Shown here in pieces: positions 7,995 to 16,802 of a DNA stretch of 54,940 nucleotides. A program made the position numbers and the translations under genes. The notes beneath the pieces are model-generated. The model did not search any database, was not told the origin of the DNA, and was given only the letters and a program-made list of their open reading frames with translations. The number at the start of each line of letters is the position of its first letter. Positions within the stretch are counted from its first letter, which is position 1. This stretch comes from Lentisphaeria bacterium (GTDB lineage: Bacteria; Verrucomicrobiota; Lentisphaeria; Victivallales; Victivallaceae), in NCBI GenBank assembly GCA_018265615.1, contig JABLYX010000029.1, positions 1 to 54,940 on the forward strand. The letters are read 5' to 3'.

Positions 7995-10900
7995 GACATA
8001 TCTCCGTTTTCGATTTCCATTTCATGGAAAAGTTTCTTCAGATTCTGCAGACTGAGCGGCTTATGCAGCGTCGCATCAAATACCGACATATCGAAGCTGG
8101 CGGCGGAACCCGTGTCCGCCGTCGTCGCCACGACCCGCATTGATTTTCGTTCCGGCATGGTGCTGATGATTTCCGCCAGCTGGACGCCGTTCATCTCCGG
8201 CATCCAGAGGTCGGTCAGGATGAATTGGAAGTCCTTGTCTCCCTTCAGGATTTCGAGGGCCTTTGCTCCGGAGCCGGCGCAGACGCTGCCGATATTCAGC
8301 GTCTTCAGCATCGCCTGCAGCACCTTCAGGTTCATCGGGACATCGTCGACCAGGAGGACGCGGCGGCTGCGCAGGGCGAACACGCCCCTTCTTTCTCCCC
8401 CCGTGCCGGTTCTCTGTGCCGGCTCCACATTTTCGAGGCGGACGGTGAAAGCGCTGCCTTTGCCGGGTTCGCTTTCAAGGCTGATGGTGCCGCCCATGCG
8501 TTCGGCCAGGCGCAGGGAGATCGCCAGCCCGAGGCCGGTTCCTCCGTAGACGTGGGTGTCGCGGACCGCATCGCTCTGGACGAAGGGCCTGAAGAGCCTG
8601 CCCTGCGCCTCTTCTGTTATACCGATGCCGGTGTCGCGGACGCTGATCCGGAACGTTCCTGTCTCTCTGTTGCCGCGGGGCAGGAAATCGGCGCCGAGCG
8701 TAATTCCTCCCCGCTCCGTGAATTTCACCGCGTTGCCGATCAGGTTCAGCAGAATCTGGCGCAGCCGGATGCTGTCCAGCTTGAGGCACGGCAGCTCCGG
8801 CGGGCACTCCAGCCGGAGAAACAGATTCTTCTCGCGGACCTTGTACTGGAATACGGCCAGGATTTCCCGCAGCAGCGCGAGGATGTCGGTAGGCTGCGGC
8901 GTGAGGACCAGCTGCTCGGATTCCAACTTCGAGAGGTCGAGTACATCGTTGATGAGCCGGAGCAGTGAGTTGCCGGCGAGATGGATCGAATCGAGGTACT
9001 CGCGCCGCTCCCCCTCCGACAGGCTGCCTTTCCTCAGGAGCTCCGAAAATCCGATCACGGCATTCAGCGGCGTGCGGATTTCGTGGCTCATCGTGGCGAG
9101 GAAGTAGCTTTTGGCCTTGCCGGCCGCCTGTTCGGCCAGGACGGCTCTCTCCAGCTGCCGTTTGCTTTCATTGATTTCGGTGATGTCGATCGCGTTTTCA
9201 ATGACGTAGCGGATGGCTCCGCTTTCATCGAATGCCGGCTCCGCTTTGATGACATATTCGCGGCCGCGGATCTCCAGTTCGATTTCGCTGCTTTTCCCTG
9301 TGTCGATCGTCTGCATGACCGGACACCAGCCGGGCCGGGTCTTTTCACCGCAGAACATGTGGAAGCAGGGCTGAGACAGCACCTCCGTTTCGCTCTTCCG
9401 CAGGATAGAACAGGTGGTCGGGTTCACGCGGGTGAGCTTGCCCGTCCGGTCGAACAGCATGATCGGCATGCCGATGTTGCGGAAGACCGCCTCGCGTTCC
9501 CCGATCGCCATCTCGAGCTCCCGGTGCCTGGTGTCCCGCTGGAGAGCGAGAGAGATGAGCTGCGCCACGGAACGGATCATGTTCTCGTCGAACTCGGTGA
9601 TCTCCCGCCGGTGGCGGATGAATCCCAGCCCGATGACTCCCGCGAGCTCCCGGTTGACCATCACCGGCGCGCACAGCAGCGAGTGGCAGCCCGGTTCCCG
9701 GAGCTGGACCGCGTAGGCGGAGGCAGGGATGTCGGGAATCTTCAGCAGCTCATTGTTCCGGAACGGCTCCTGCCATTTCAGGAGCTGTTCCCAGAACGCG
9801 GGATCGCGGATTTCATGCAGAGATTGTATGCCGGCGTTGCGCCATTCATGGGTGATCCGGCAGCCGGAGCCGTCCGCCGAGTAGCTGCCGCAGTAGGCGC
9901 GGTCGCCGTCGAGCTGATTGGCCAGCGTTTTCAGGATGCGGCCGATGTTCCGGTCGAAATCCTCGTCCTGCACGAGCTGCGTCAGGCAGCCGTTGATGAT
10001 CTTCTCATTTTCGACATAGGCGTTCAGCCGGACGATCAGGCTGTTCTTCTCCTCCTCAAGCTCCATCGCCTCGGTCACATCCTGCAGGATTCCGAGGTAG
10101 ATGTTCTCCGTGCGGCTGTAGGCAGTCGCGAAGAGCTTATAGGTGCGGATTCCGCCGGAAGCGGCGGAGCGGCAGATCAGCTCCACGACCTCTTTTCCGC
10201 CGGAGGTGAGCTCCTTCTGCACCTTCCGGAACGCCGGGAGCTCTTCCGGGAGGAGCCACTCTTCGAATTTTCCATTGCCGGTCAGGCTGCCCGTGTTTGC
10301 CTCGCTGCCGCCGAGGAGCTGGATGTTCCCGTCCGCATCTCCCTTGAAGTAGGTGATTCCGGCGATTTCACCGGCGCGTTTCAGGAACACATTTGTGACC
10401 TCCTGTTCACGCTTCTGGTTAACCAGGTCCGTGATGTCCAGCGCATTTTCCAGAATGCCGGTCAGTTTGTTCTCGCGGTCAAAAATCGGCTGAAGCGTGA
10501 CCAGATAGTGCCGGCCGCCGTGCCCTTCGTAGCTGATCTGATGCGCCTGACGGTCGATGAACACCTGATGCATCGGGCACCAGTCCGGCGGCGTGTCGTG
10601 ACCGCAGAGCACCCGGTGGCACTTGTGCCCGAGCAGCTCCTCCGGAGTCTTCCCTGTGGTGCTGCAGGAGGCCGGGTTGACCATCGTGATATTGTAATCG
10701 AGGTCGAACATGACGATGGGGATCGTGATGCTGTCGAAGATCTGCTTCTGCCGGAAGACGCTTTCGGATATGGCGTCGATCTGCCGCCGGCGTTCGCGTG
10801 CCAGCAGGAACAGATTGACCGCATTGTTCAGCATGCGCCGGTCGCTTTCGGTGAAGCTGTGGAGCGACCGGACGAAGTCCATGCCGATGAATCCCCAGAG

Positions 10901-12490
10901 CTTCTCCTGCTCCCAGATGCCGCAGAGGAGGGCGGACCGGATTTCCTGGCTGTGCAGGAAATCCGCGGCGTTCTCCATCCCCGGAACCGGATGATCCGTG
11001 TCCGCAACCTCCAGCGGCCGCCCGGAGAGAAAGAATTCCAGGATGAGCGGAAACTGGCTCATATCCACATTCTGCAGGTTATCCATCTGCGGCGGGATGC
11101 CGGGCGCGGACCATTCGAAGATATTGTCCGCATACCGCCCGTCCCGGTACTGGAAAATATAGATGCGGTCGGCGCCGGCGTGGATGCCGATGGTCTCGAG
11201 CATCTCCTGCACAGCCTTGCGGGAATCCTGCCCGATGGTGATCCGCTGCAGGCAGTGGTTGAAGATCCGCTCGTTCGCCACATGATTGTCGAGCTCGGCG
11301 ATCATGGAGTCCTGCTCTTCCCTCATCCGGCTGTTCAGGCGCCGGAAACGGAGATGGAAGAAAACCATGGCCATTCCGAGGGCGATCAGCAGGAAAATCG
11401 CGGCGGCCGTGGCGATGACGGCCGCCCGGTGGGACTCCCACAGCGGAATCCGGCGGTTGATCGTGATGGTTCCCGGCGGCAGGCGGTTTCCGGAAAGGCC
11501 GAATTTCTCGAGGACCGTCATATCGGCGGCGAATTCGCCGTCGTCATACGCGAAAGGGATCTCGTCAGCCCGTTTGTTTTTCAACACCTCCCGGATGATG
11601 CGGGCCATCCCCCGGCCGTTTGCGTCTCCGAGCGACATGCAGCCGCCGAGGGCGCCTTTTCCAAACAGCACATCGGTGATGACCAGATAGGGGCGGCCGG
11701 TTCTGTCGATCTCCTCGCCGACATTGAGCAGCGAGGCGTAGCCGTCCCTCGCGTAGTTGCGCCACGGGCAGAAGACGACGAATGATTTTTCCGGCATCGA
11801 GCGCACCGCATCGAGCATCTGCTGCGTGGAGTACTCCGCCCCGTTGATCAGCCTGATCCTGCAGCGTTTGAAGCCGGCCGCCTCCGATTGCATGCGGCGA
11901 TGGGTCAGCAGTCCGGATGGGAGGTCGTCGGTCACGATGGCGACCTCCTGCGTGTCCGGCATGAGCGCCAGGCCCATTTCAACGGTCTTCATGACCTGGA
12001 AGTTGACGGCCAGCCCCGTGATATTCGGATGCTGCGCCGCGAATTCCGGCGTCAGCTCCTGATAGCCGCAGAAAACGATCGGCTGGTCGGCCGGAATGGT
12101 GTCGAGGTTTTCAAGCAGAAGATTGATCGCGTCATCGAGGATCGCCACCACAAGGTCGAATTTCCGTTCCCGGATCATCCGGCGGTACGGCTCGAACTTC
12201 CCGATGTAGTCCGACGTCCGGTTGCGCACGGAGTTCAGCTCCAGGTAATCGACGATCGGGGCGTCGGGCATCTGGTCCAACTCCTGCGTAATGGCATTAT
12301 TGACCTCCATGGTCCATTTGTGAGAGAGGTGGAAGGAGGAGATCAGCAGGATTTTCGGTGCGGCCTGCGGCACGGCCTCCGTATTGGCGGCGCGGGCCTC
12401 CGGCAGCAGCAGGACGCATACGAAGAAGCCCGGCAGCAGGAGCAGAATGCGGCGGAATCCCGGCCGCCGGAAGAAGAACCGGCAATTCAT
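7991..12490 (-). CDS. Giant hybrid sensor kinase with periplasmic ABC-substrate-binding-like domain
   Basis: This is a 1499-residue hybrid kinase. A signal or anchor region (about 1-35) is followed by a periplasmic domain (about 47-345) resembling ABC_sub_bind proteins (KILLISSFHLSHKW, PIVFCGYQELTPEF, VAIVTDDLPSG). A membrane helix lies near 355-380 (AVIATAAAIFLLIALGMAMV). The cytoplasmic part has a GAF-like domain, a PAS with Cys624, Cys629 and Cys638, a second PAS, another GAF, and a PAS with Cys1042, Cys1047 and Cys1056. The HisKA has His1136 in MSHEIRTPLNAVIGF, followed by an HATPase and a receiver with Asp1427 (ILTDLWMPEMNG). It starts one base after the upstream kinase stop (TAGCATG) and overlaps the next, so all three are co-translated. 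It probably senses a periplasmic ligand plus cytoplasmic cues. Confidence 0.9.
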   Translation of the reverse strand: MNCRFFFRRPGFRRILLLLPGFFVCVLLLPEARAANTEAVPQAAPKILLISSFHLSHKWTMEVNNAITQELDQMPDAPIVDYLELNSVRNRTSDYIGKFEPYRRMIRERKFDLVVAILDDAINLLLENLDTIPADQPIVFCGYQELTPEFAAQHPNITGLAVNFQVMKTVEMGLALMPDTQEVAIVTDDLPSGLLTHRRMQSEAAGFKRCRIRLINGAEYSTQQMLDAVRSMPEKSFVVFCPWRNYARDGYASLLNVGEEIDRTGRPYLVITDVLFGKGALGGCMSLGDANGRGMARIIREVLKNKRADEIPFAYDDGEFAADMTVLEKFGLSGNRLPPGTITINRRIPLWESHRAAVIATAAAIFLLIALGMAMVFFHLRFRRLNSRMREEQDSMIAELDNHVANERIFNHCLQRITIGQDSRKAVQEMLETIGIHAGADRIYIFQYRDGRYADNIFEWSAPGIPPQMDNLQNVDMSQFPLILEFFLSGRPLEVADTDHPVPGMENAADFLHSQEIRSALLCGIWEQEKLWGFIGMDFVRSLHSFTESDRRMLNNAVNLFLLARERRRQIDAISESVFRQKQIFDSITIPIVMFDLDYNITMVNPASCSTTGKTPEELLGHKCHRVLCGHDTPPDWCPMHQVFIDRQAHQISYEGHGGRHYLVTLQPIFDRENKLTGILENALDITDLVNQKREQEVTNVFLKRAGEIAGITYFKGDADGNIQLLGGSEANTGSLTGNGKFEEWLLPEELPAFRKVQKELTSGGKEVVELICRSAASGGIRTYKLFATAYSRTENIYLGILQDVTEAMELEEEKNSLIVRLNAYVENEKIINGCLTQLVQDEDFDRNIGRILKTLANQLDGDRAYCGSYSADGSGCRITHEWRNAGIQSLHEIRDPAFWEQLLKWQEPFRNNELLKIPDIPASAYAVQLREPGCHSLLCAPVMVNRELAGVIGLGFIRHRREITEFDENMIRSVAQLISLALQRDTRHRELEMAIGEREAVFRNIGMPIMLFDRTGKLTRVNPTTCSILRKSETEVLSQPCFHMFCGEKTRPGWCPVMQTIDTGKSSEIELEIRGREYVIKAEPAFDESGAIRYVIENAIDITEINESKRQLERAVLAEQAAGKAKSYFLATMSHEIRTPLNAVIGFSELLRKGSLSEGERREYLDSIHLAGNSLLRLINDVLDLSKLESEQLVLTPQPTDILALLREILAVFQYKVREKNLFLRLECPPELPCLKLDSIRLRQILLNLIGNAVKFTERGGITLGADFLPRGNRETGTFRISVRDTGIGITEEAQGRLFRPFVQSDAVRDTHVYGGTGLGLAISLRLAERMGGTISLESEPGKGSAFTVRLENVEPAQRTGTGGERRGVFALRSRRVLLVDDVPMNLKVLQAMLKTLNIGSVCAGSGAKALEILKGDKDFQFILTDLWMPEMNGVQLAEIISTMPERKSMRVVATTADTGSAASFDMSVFDATLHKPLSLQNLKKLFHEMEIENGDMS

Positions 12491-12491
12491 G

Positions 12492-15400
12492 CTATTTCAC
12501 CTCCGGGGGAGGCGCCAGAAGGTTCTGCAGGGCCTCCAGAGTCACCGGCTTCAGGAGCACCCCCTGAAATACCGATGACTTCTCCTCGGGGATCTGGGAA
12601 TCGGCGGTTATCACAAAGACGGGCAGCTGCGCGGTTTCCGGGTTCGCATGGATCCGCAAAGCAAGTTCCGAGCCGCTCATGCCCGGCATCCAGAGGTCGG
12701 TCAGGACCAGCCTGAAACCGCGGTCCGACGCCAGAATGTCAAGCGCGCTCTTCCCGGAATCGGCGCAGACGCTTTCGATGTTCAGCTTCCGCAGCATCGC
12801 CTGAAGCACCTTCAGGTTCATCGGCACATCGTCAACCAGCAGAAGCCGGGTTCCCTCCGGCGGCGGAAGCGGAGCTGCAGCCGGTTCCTCTGCGGGTGCA
12901 GGCTGCAGCGCAAGCTCGACTCCGTTCAGCTCAAGCGTGAAGCAGCTGCCCTGGCCGGCCTCGCTTTCGAGGCGGATGCGCCCTCCCATCCGGCCGGCGA
13001 GGCGGCGCGAAATCGCGAGCCCGAGCCCGGTTCCCTGATAGGCGTGGGAGTCGCGGGCGGCATCGCTCTGGGCGAACGGTTCGAAAATGTTCTCCTGTTT
13101 CTCCTTCGGAATGCCGATCCCTGTGTCCCGGATGGCGATTTCAAGGTCGCCGCGGCCGGGCGCGGCCGGGTGGAACACGATGGAAACGGTGATTCCGCCG
13201 TGTTCCGTGAACTTCACGGCGTTGCCGATCAGGTTCAACAGGATCTGGCGCAGCCGCAGACTGTCGAGCTTGACCGGCGGGAAATCGTCGGGACAATCCA
13301 GCGTCAGCGTGAGCCGCTTCTGGCGGACCTTGTATTGGAACACCGCCCGGATTTCATCAAGAATCCTTTTCAGGTCGGTCGGGAGCGGCGCCAGGACCAT
13401 CTGCTCGGCTTCAAGCTTGGAGAGGTCGAGCACGTCGTTGATCAGGGAGAGCAGGGAGTTCCCGGCAAGGTTGATGGAGCGCAGGTAATCGTCGTGCTCC
13501 TGCTGCGGGAGCTGCCCGTTCTGCAGCAGCTCGGAAAATCCGATCACGGCGTTCAGCGGCGTGCGCAGCTCGTGGCTCATGGTTGCGAGGAAGTAGCTTT
13601 TGGCCTTGCTGGCGTTTTGCGCCTCCTCCAGCGCCGCGGTCAGCTTTCTCTGGATGGCATTGAGCTCGGTGACATCCACCATGGTTTTCATGATGTTGAC
13701 GAGCTTTCCGTCGACCTGGATCGGATAGGCGCAGAGCTGGTAGTCCCGCCCCTTGACCCGCAGCTCCCGGACATGCATCTGATTGTCCTGGCGGGAGAGA
13801 TACACCGGACATTCGCTGGAACGGCATTCGTTGCCGCAGAAGGTCTTCCAGCACTCCTGCCGGTAGATCTGCTCTTCCGGAATCCCCGCGATTTCGAGCG
13901 CCGCGTTGTTGCAGCGGATCAGCTTCAGGTCCGGATTGAAAAGCATGATCGGAATCCGGATGCTGTCCATGAGCAGCAGTTTCTCATATTCACTGCGCTT
14001 GAGCTCATCGCGGTTTTTACGGCGCTCAAGAATCACTTCGACAATGTGGGCGCAGGATTGGAGCAGGTTCTTCTCCTGTTCCGTCAGCTCATTTTTCCGG
14101 CCGCTGTAGGAGAGTCCGATGTGTCCCCACAACTCGCCGTCGCGCCAGACGCCGATGGCGTAGAGCGAACGGACATTGATTTCCGGCATCAGGCCGGCCC
14201 AGCGGCCGTGAATCGCCTTCGCTTCCGGTGTCGTCACGTCCGGCAGGTTCAGCATCTGCCGGCTGCGGAGCATCCGGAGCCACCTCTCCTGCGGGTCGAT
14301 GGGGAATTGCGGCATGGTGTCGAGCCGCTCCGCGCGGCCCTCGCGCGTCCACTCCTGGCACGGTTCGATGCGGTTCTGCTGATAATCGTAGCGGAAGCAG
14401 TAGGCGTGGTCCGCCTTCAGCCGTTCCCCGACCATGGCGAGAACGAAACGGATCGCAGAATCCTCAGCCTCATTCAGCAGCGCGCTTTCGAGACAGCAGT
14501 TCAGCAGATGTTCCTGCTCCGCGTGAATTTTCAGCTCTTCCATCGCGGCATGGAGCTTTTCCTGGAGCTGTTTTTCCTCTGTGATGTCCACGCAGATGCC
14601 GACCAGCAGCCGCCGGCCGTCCTCGCGCACGAGGCGGCTTTTGATGCAGCGGAGGGTATGGGATTTGCCCCGGATCGTCACTTCCTCGTCGGCGTCGCTG
14701 TAGCCCTGTTCCATCGCCGTGAGGTCGCTTTCGTGGCAGGCGCGGACGTTCTCCGGGTCGGGATAGAGCTCGCAGTCCTCCCTGCCCGGCAGCTCGGCGC
14801 CGGAAATGGAGAGGAAATCCGTATAGGTGCGGTTGCCCATCAGGTATCGGAATCCGTTATCCGCGTCCTTGACGAAGAAAGCGCACGGCAGATTGTCCTG
14901 AATTGCCTGAAGCAGCTGGTTCGCCTCCTGCAGCCGGTTGCGCTTTTCGACGATTTCCGTGACGTCGAAGCTCATGCCGAGCAGCAGCTTGCGATCCTTC
15001 CGGTAGTCGGAGAGCGGCAATTTGATCGAGTGAATGCAGCGGCGGACGCCGTTGGCGTCTTCATACTGTTCGTCGAATTCCTGCTTCATGCCGGATTCGA
15101 TGACTCCGATGTCGTCGGCCCGGTACTTTTCGGCCAGGTCATGGGGATGGATGTCGAAGTCGCTCCTGCCTTCGAGCCGGTTTTCCGTCGGGAGCCCCAT
15201 CGCCTGATAGTAGAAGTCGTTGACCAGCAGATACCGGTAGTCGTCCTCGCTGTCCTTGATCCAGAAAGCGGACGGCATGTTGTCCAGCAGCAGCTGGAGC
15301 AGATGCTCCGCCGGCTGCGCTTTGCCGGTTGCAGGTTCCGGGGCCGGCCGGGCTTTCCGCTGTTTTGCGCGGGAGACGTGCCACGCCAGGCCGACGGCGG

Positions 15401-15563
15401 CGGCGGGCAGCAGGGCGGTCAGCCACCAGCCGATGTCGCCGGCGATGTTCCTGCCGGCGGCGGGCGGAGCCGGCGCTCCGGACACAGGTTCGGCTGCAGA
15501 CAGCAGAATTCCGCCCGCAAGCAGAATCCCGCCGGACAGGAGGGCGAAAATATGTTTATTCAT
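12492..15563 (-). CDS. Hybrid sensor histidine kinase, first gene of the three-kinase operon
   Basis: This is a 1023-residue hybrid kinase. A signal-peptide-like stretch (1-28) and a membrane helix (about 45-65) bracket only a short periplasmic piece. PAS domains follow at roughly 90-210 and 215-340, a GAF-like domain at 345-515, and a PAS at 525-640 with Cys571, Cys576, Cys580 and Cys585. The HisKA has His664 (MSHELRTPLNAVIGF), the HATPase follows, and the receiver has Asp956 (VLTDLWMPGMSG). The SD GAGGTGAT lies 7 bases before the ATG. It has the same C-terminal kinase/receiver core as the two downstream kinases, so the three look like tandem paralogues with diverged sensors. No response regulator with an output domain is encoded beside them. 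Confidence 0.9.
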   Translation of the reverse strand: MNKHIFALLSGGILLAGGILLSAAEPVSGAPAPPAAGRNIAGDIGWWLTALLPAAAVGLAWHVSRAKQRKARPAPEPATGKAQPAEHLLQLLLDNMPSAFWIKDSEDDYRYLLVNDFYYQAMGLPTENRLEGRSDFDIHPHDLAEKYRADDIGVIESGMKQEFDEQYEDANGVRRCIHSIKLPLSDYRKDRKLLLGMSFDVTEIVEKRNRLQEANQLLQAIQDNLPCAFFVKDADNGFRYLMGNRTYTDFLSISGAELPGREDCELYPDPENVRACHESDLTAMEQGYSDADEEVTIRGKSHTLRCIKSRLVREDGRRLLVGICVDITEEKQLQEKLHAAMEELKIHAEQEHLLNCCLESALLNEAEDSAIRFVLAMVGERLKADHAYCFRYDYQQNRIEPCQEWTREGRAERLDTMPQFPIDPQERWLRMLRSRQMLNLPDVTTPEAKAIHGRWAGLMPEINVRSLYAIGVWRDGELWGHIGLSYSGRKNELTEQEKNLLQSCAHIVEVILERRKNRDELKRSEYEKLLLMDSIRIPIMLFNPDLKLIRCNNAALEIAGIPEEQIYRQECWKTFCGNECRSSECPVYLSRQDNQMHVRELRVKGRDYQLCAYPIQVDGKLVNIMKTMVDVTELNAIQRKLTAALEEAQNASKAKSYFLATMSHELRTPLNAVIGFSELLQNGQLPQQEHDDYLRSINLAGNSLLSLINDVLDLSKLEAEQMVLAPLPTDLKRILDEIRAVFQYKVRQKRLTLTLDCPDDFPPVKLDSLRLRQILLNLIGNAVKFTEHGGITVSIVFHPAAPGRGDLEIAIRDTGIGIPKEKQENIFEPFAQSDAARDSHAYQGTGLGLAISRRLAGRMGGRIRLESEAGQGSCFTLELNGVELALQPAPAEEPAAAPLPPPEGTRLLLVDDVPMNLKVLQAMLRKLNIESVCADSGKSALDILASDRGFRLVLTDLWMPGMSGSELALRIHANPETAQLPVFVITADSQIPEEKSSVFQGVLLKPVTLEALQNLLAPPPEVK

Positions 15564-15754
15564 TCGGATATCACCTCGTTTCCCATCCGGGAAGGGAGAG
15601 GACGGGCAGGATTCCGCGGCAAAACAACAGCGGGAAGAGGGGACTGGTTAATTACGAAACATGTTGCGTACCCGGGATGTTTACAGAACCTGTGATTCTT
15701 ATTCATGTTGCACAACAGGCAACGTTCCCGCATAGACCGGTCTTTCTCCTGGCG

Positions 15755-15782
15755 TTGAAAAAAGTCTTAGTAAGAATATAAT
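15755..15782 (+). promoter_or_regulatory. Strong sigma70-type promoter
   Basis: TTGAAA is separated by 16 bases from a perfect TATAAT on the plus strand. It points away from the kinase operon, toward the short open frame at 15851. The 70-base leader between them can fold: outer arms CCGCCG/CGGCGG enclose CCGGG/CCCGG. This fits either a small mRNA with a structured leader or a small RNA. Confidence 0.5.
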
Positions 15783-15850
15783 CTGGCCGCCGCCGCTTTT
15801 CAAGTGCCGGGCCGCGGATATACCCGGATTTTCGGCGGTGGAGGAGCCGT

Positions 15851-16015
15851 ATGGAATCCGCCTTGTTCCGGAAACAAGCCGATCCGGCAGTTGAGCTTCT
15901 TGCCGCAATGGATAACCATGCGTATATTATACGTGGCGCGAAACTGAATACAAAGGCAGGACAGGCTGCCAGGGAGTCGGGTCATGCATGGTATCGGAGC
16001 GGATTTCATGAGTAG
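15851..16015 (+). CDS. Candidate 54-residue small protein
   Basis: A short frame begins at ATG 15851 and ends at TAG 16013-16015. GAGGAG lies 4-5 bases before the ATG, and a promoter with a perfect TATAAT lies about 70 bases upstream. The product (MESALFRKQADPAVELLAAM..., ending WYRSGFHE) is polar, with no signal peptide or membrane helix; its N-terminal half could be an amphipathic helix. I recognise no family. The promoter-SD-ATG arrangement supports it, but at this length an accidental frame cannot be excluded. Confidence 0.4.
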   Translation: MESALFRKQADPAVELLAAMDNHAYIIRGAKLNTKAGQAARESGHAWYRSGFHE

Positions 16016-16192
16016 GATGGCATATGTATTTTTGATTCTTTATTCCACCTTGAGCGCGGGCGCCGCATATCGGAAATAATTTTCCCCGGAGAATCCTATT
16101 TGGTTCCCCGGGATCGTTTTCATTATCCATATCCGGTGCTTCCTATCAAGTCAAGCATGAGAAGTTGGTTCGTTTTGAAGATCTCCCGGGCT

Positions 16193-16241
16193 CATCGTGA
16201 TTTGCATTTGCAGGATGCGGCAGTATAGTATCCTCACGATG
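16193..16241. repeat. Inverted repeat with 8-base arms
   Basis: CATCGTGA and TCACGATG are perfect complements separated by 33 bases. The repeat lies in the gene-poor stretch between the candidate small gene (ends 16015) and the next possible gene (16330). There is no T-run on either side, so it is not a standard terminator. It may be an RNA stem or a protein-binding site. The rest of 16016-16329 shows nothing else I can name. Confidence 0.35.
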
Positions 16242-16329
16242 CACCGATCGGAAATCCGCACGGGATGTACGCCAAGAGGATCATGATAATCAGCTCTTTG
16301 TTTTGAGCCGGTATGCGGGCAGGGAGTCC

Positions 16330-16545
16330 ATGCCGTATTTCAGGGCATATTTTGAAGAAGAATATCGCCCGTTCCATTTAAAGGCAGTATCCGAATATTT
16401 TGAGAGGCATATGACCCGGGCCGAATTTGCCGGTTTGCTGAAAAGAAAAGCCGATCTGCTGCGGGAAGCTTATGAGGGGCTTGATAAAGAAATAAGCTTG
16501 CTTCACGGAACGGAAAACGGCGGATATCCGGAACGGAAAAAATAA
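16330..16545 (+). CDS. Small hypothetical protein (71 aa)
   Basis: This is an open frame from ATG 16330 with GGGAG three to four bases upstream, which is close for an SD. The product is charged and helix-rich (FEEEYRPFHLKAVSEYFERH, then LLKRKADLLREAYEGLDKE), which could form a short coiled-coil or helical bundle. An upstream in-frame TTG at 16303 is a weaker start. Codon use is less GC-rich than in flanking genes. I do not recognise a family. Coding is plausible from the coherent amphipathic pattern, but it could be a remnant. Confidence 0.4.
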   Translation: MPYFRAYFEEEYRPFHLKAVSEYFERHMTRAEFAGLLKRKADLLREAYEGLDKEISLLHGTENGGYPERKK

Positions 16546-16760
16546 ATCGTCATGATTATAAGCCGATCGGACGCTGGATGTTCTTCTTTTCCCATTCCGC
16601 TTTCTCTGCATCCGCCGGAAGAAGAGCGCCGCAAAAGGAGAAGTAACAGAATTGGATTTTGATCTGATACAGGCCGCGGACCGTGTATGGAAAAAAGCTG
16701 CCGATCGGGAACAATCCTGCCATTCAGTTATGAGTCAGCCGGGATTGGTGCGGCTGTTTA

Positions 16761-16789
16761 TTGTCATCCATTTTTATGTAATATGTTAT
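16761..16789 (+). promoter_or_regulatory. Promoter for the 16803 gene
   Basis: TTGTCA, a 17-base spacer and TGTTAT end 13 bases before the ATG at 16803, so the transcript would have a very short leader. The region 16546-16760 before it holds no gene I would call; a TTG-started frame at 16652 begins plausibly but decays into non-coding-like sequence. Confidence 0.4.
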
Positions 16790-16802
16790 CAGATAGGAAT
16801 GT

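Noticed and set aside
8981..11785. 934-codon plus-strand open frame opposite the second kinase
   Set aside because: Mirror of a GC-rich coding strand: low-complexity composition, no SD and no recognisable domain, while the opposite strand encodes a complete kinase.
12648..15695. 1015-codon plus-strand open frame opposite the first kinase
   Set aside because: Same reason; the real gene is on the minus strand with clear PAS, HisKA and receiver motifs.
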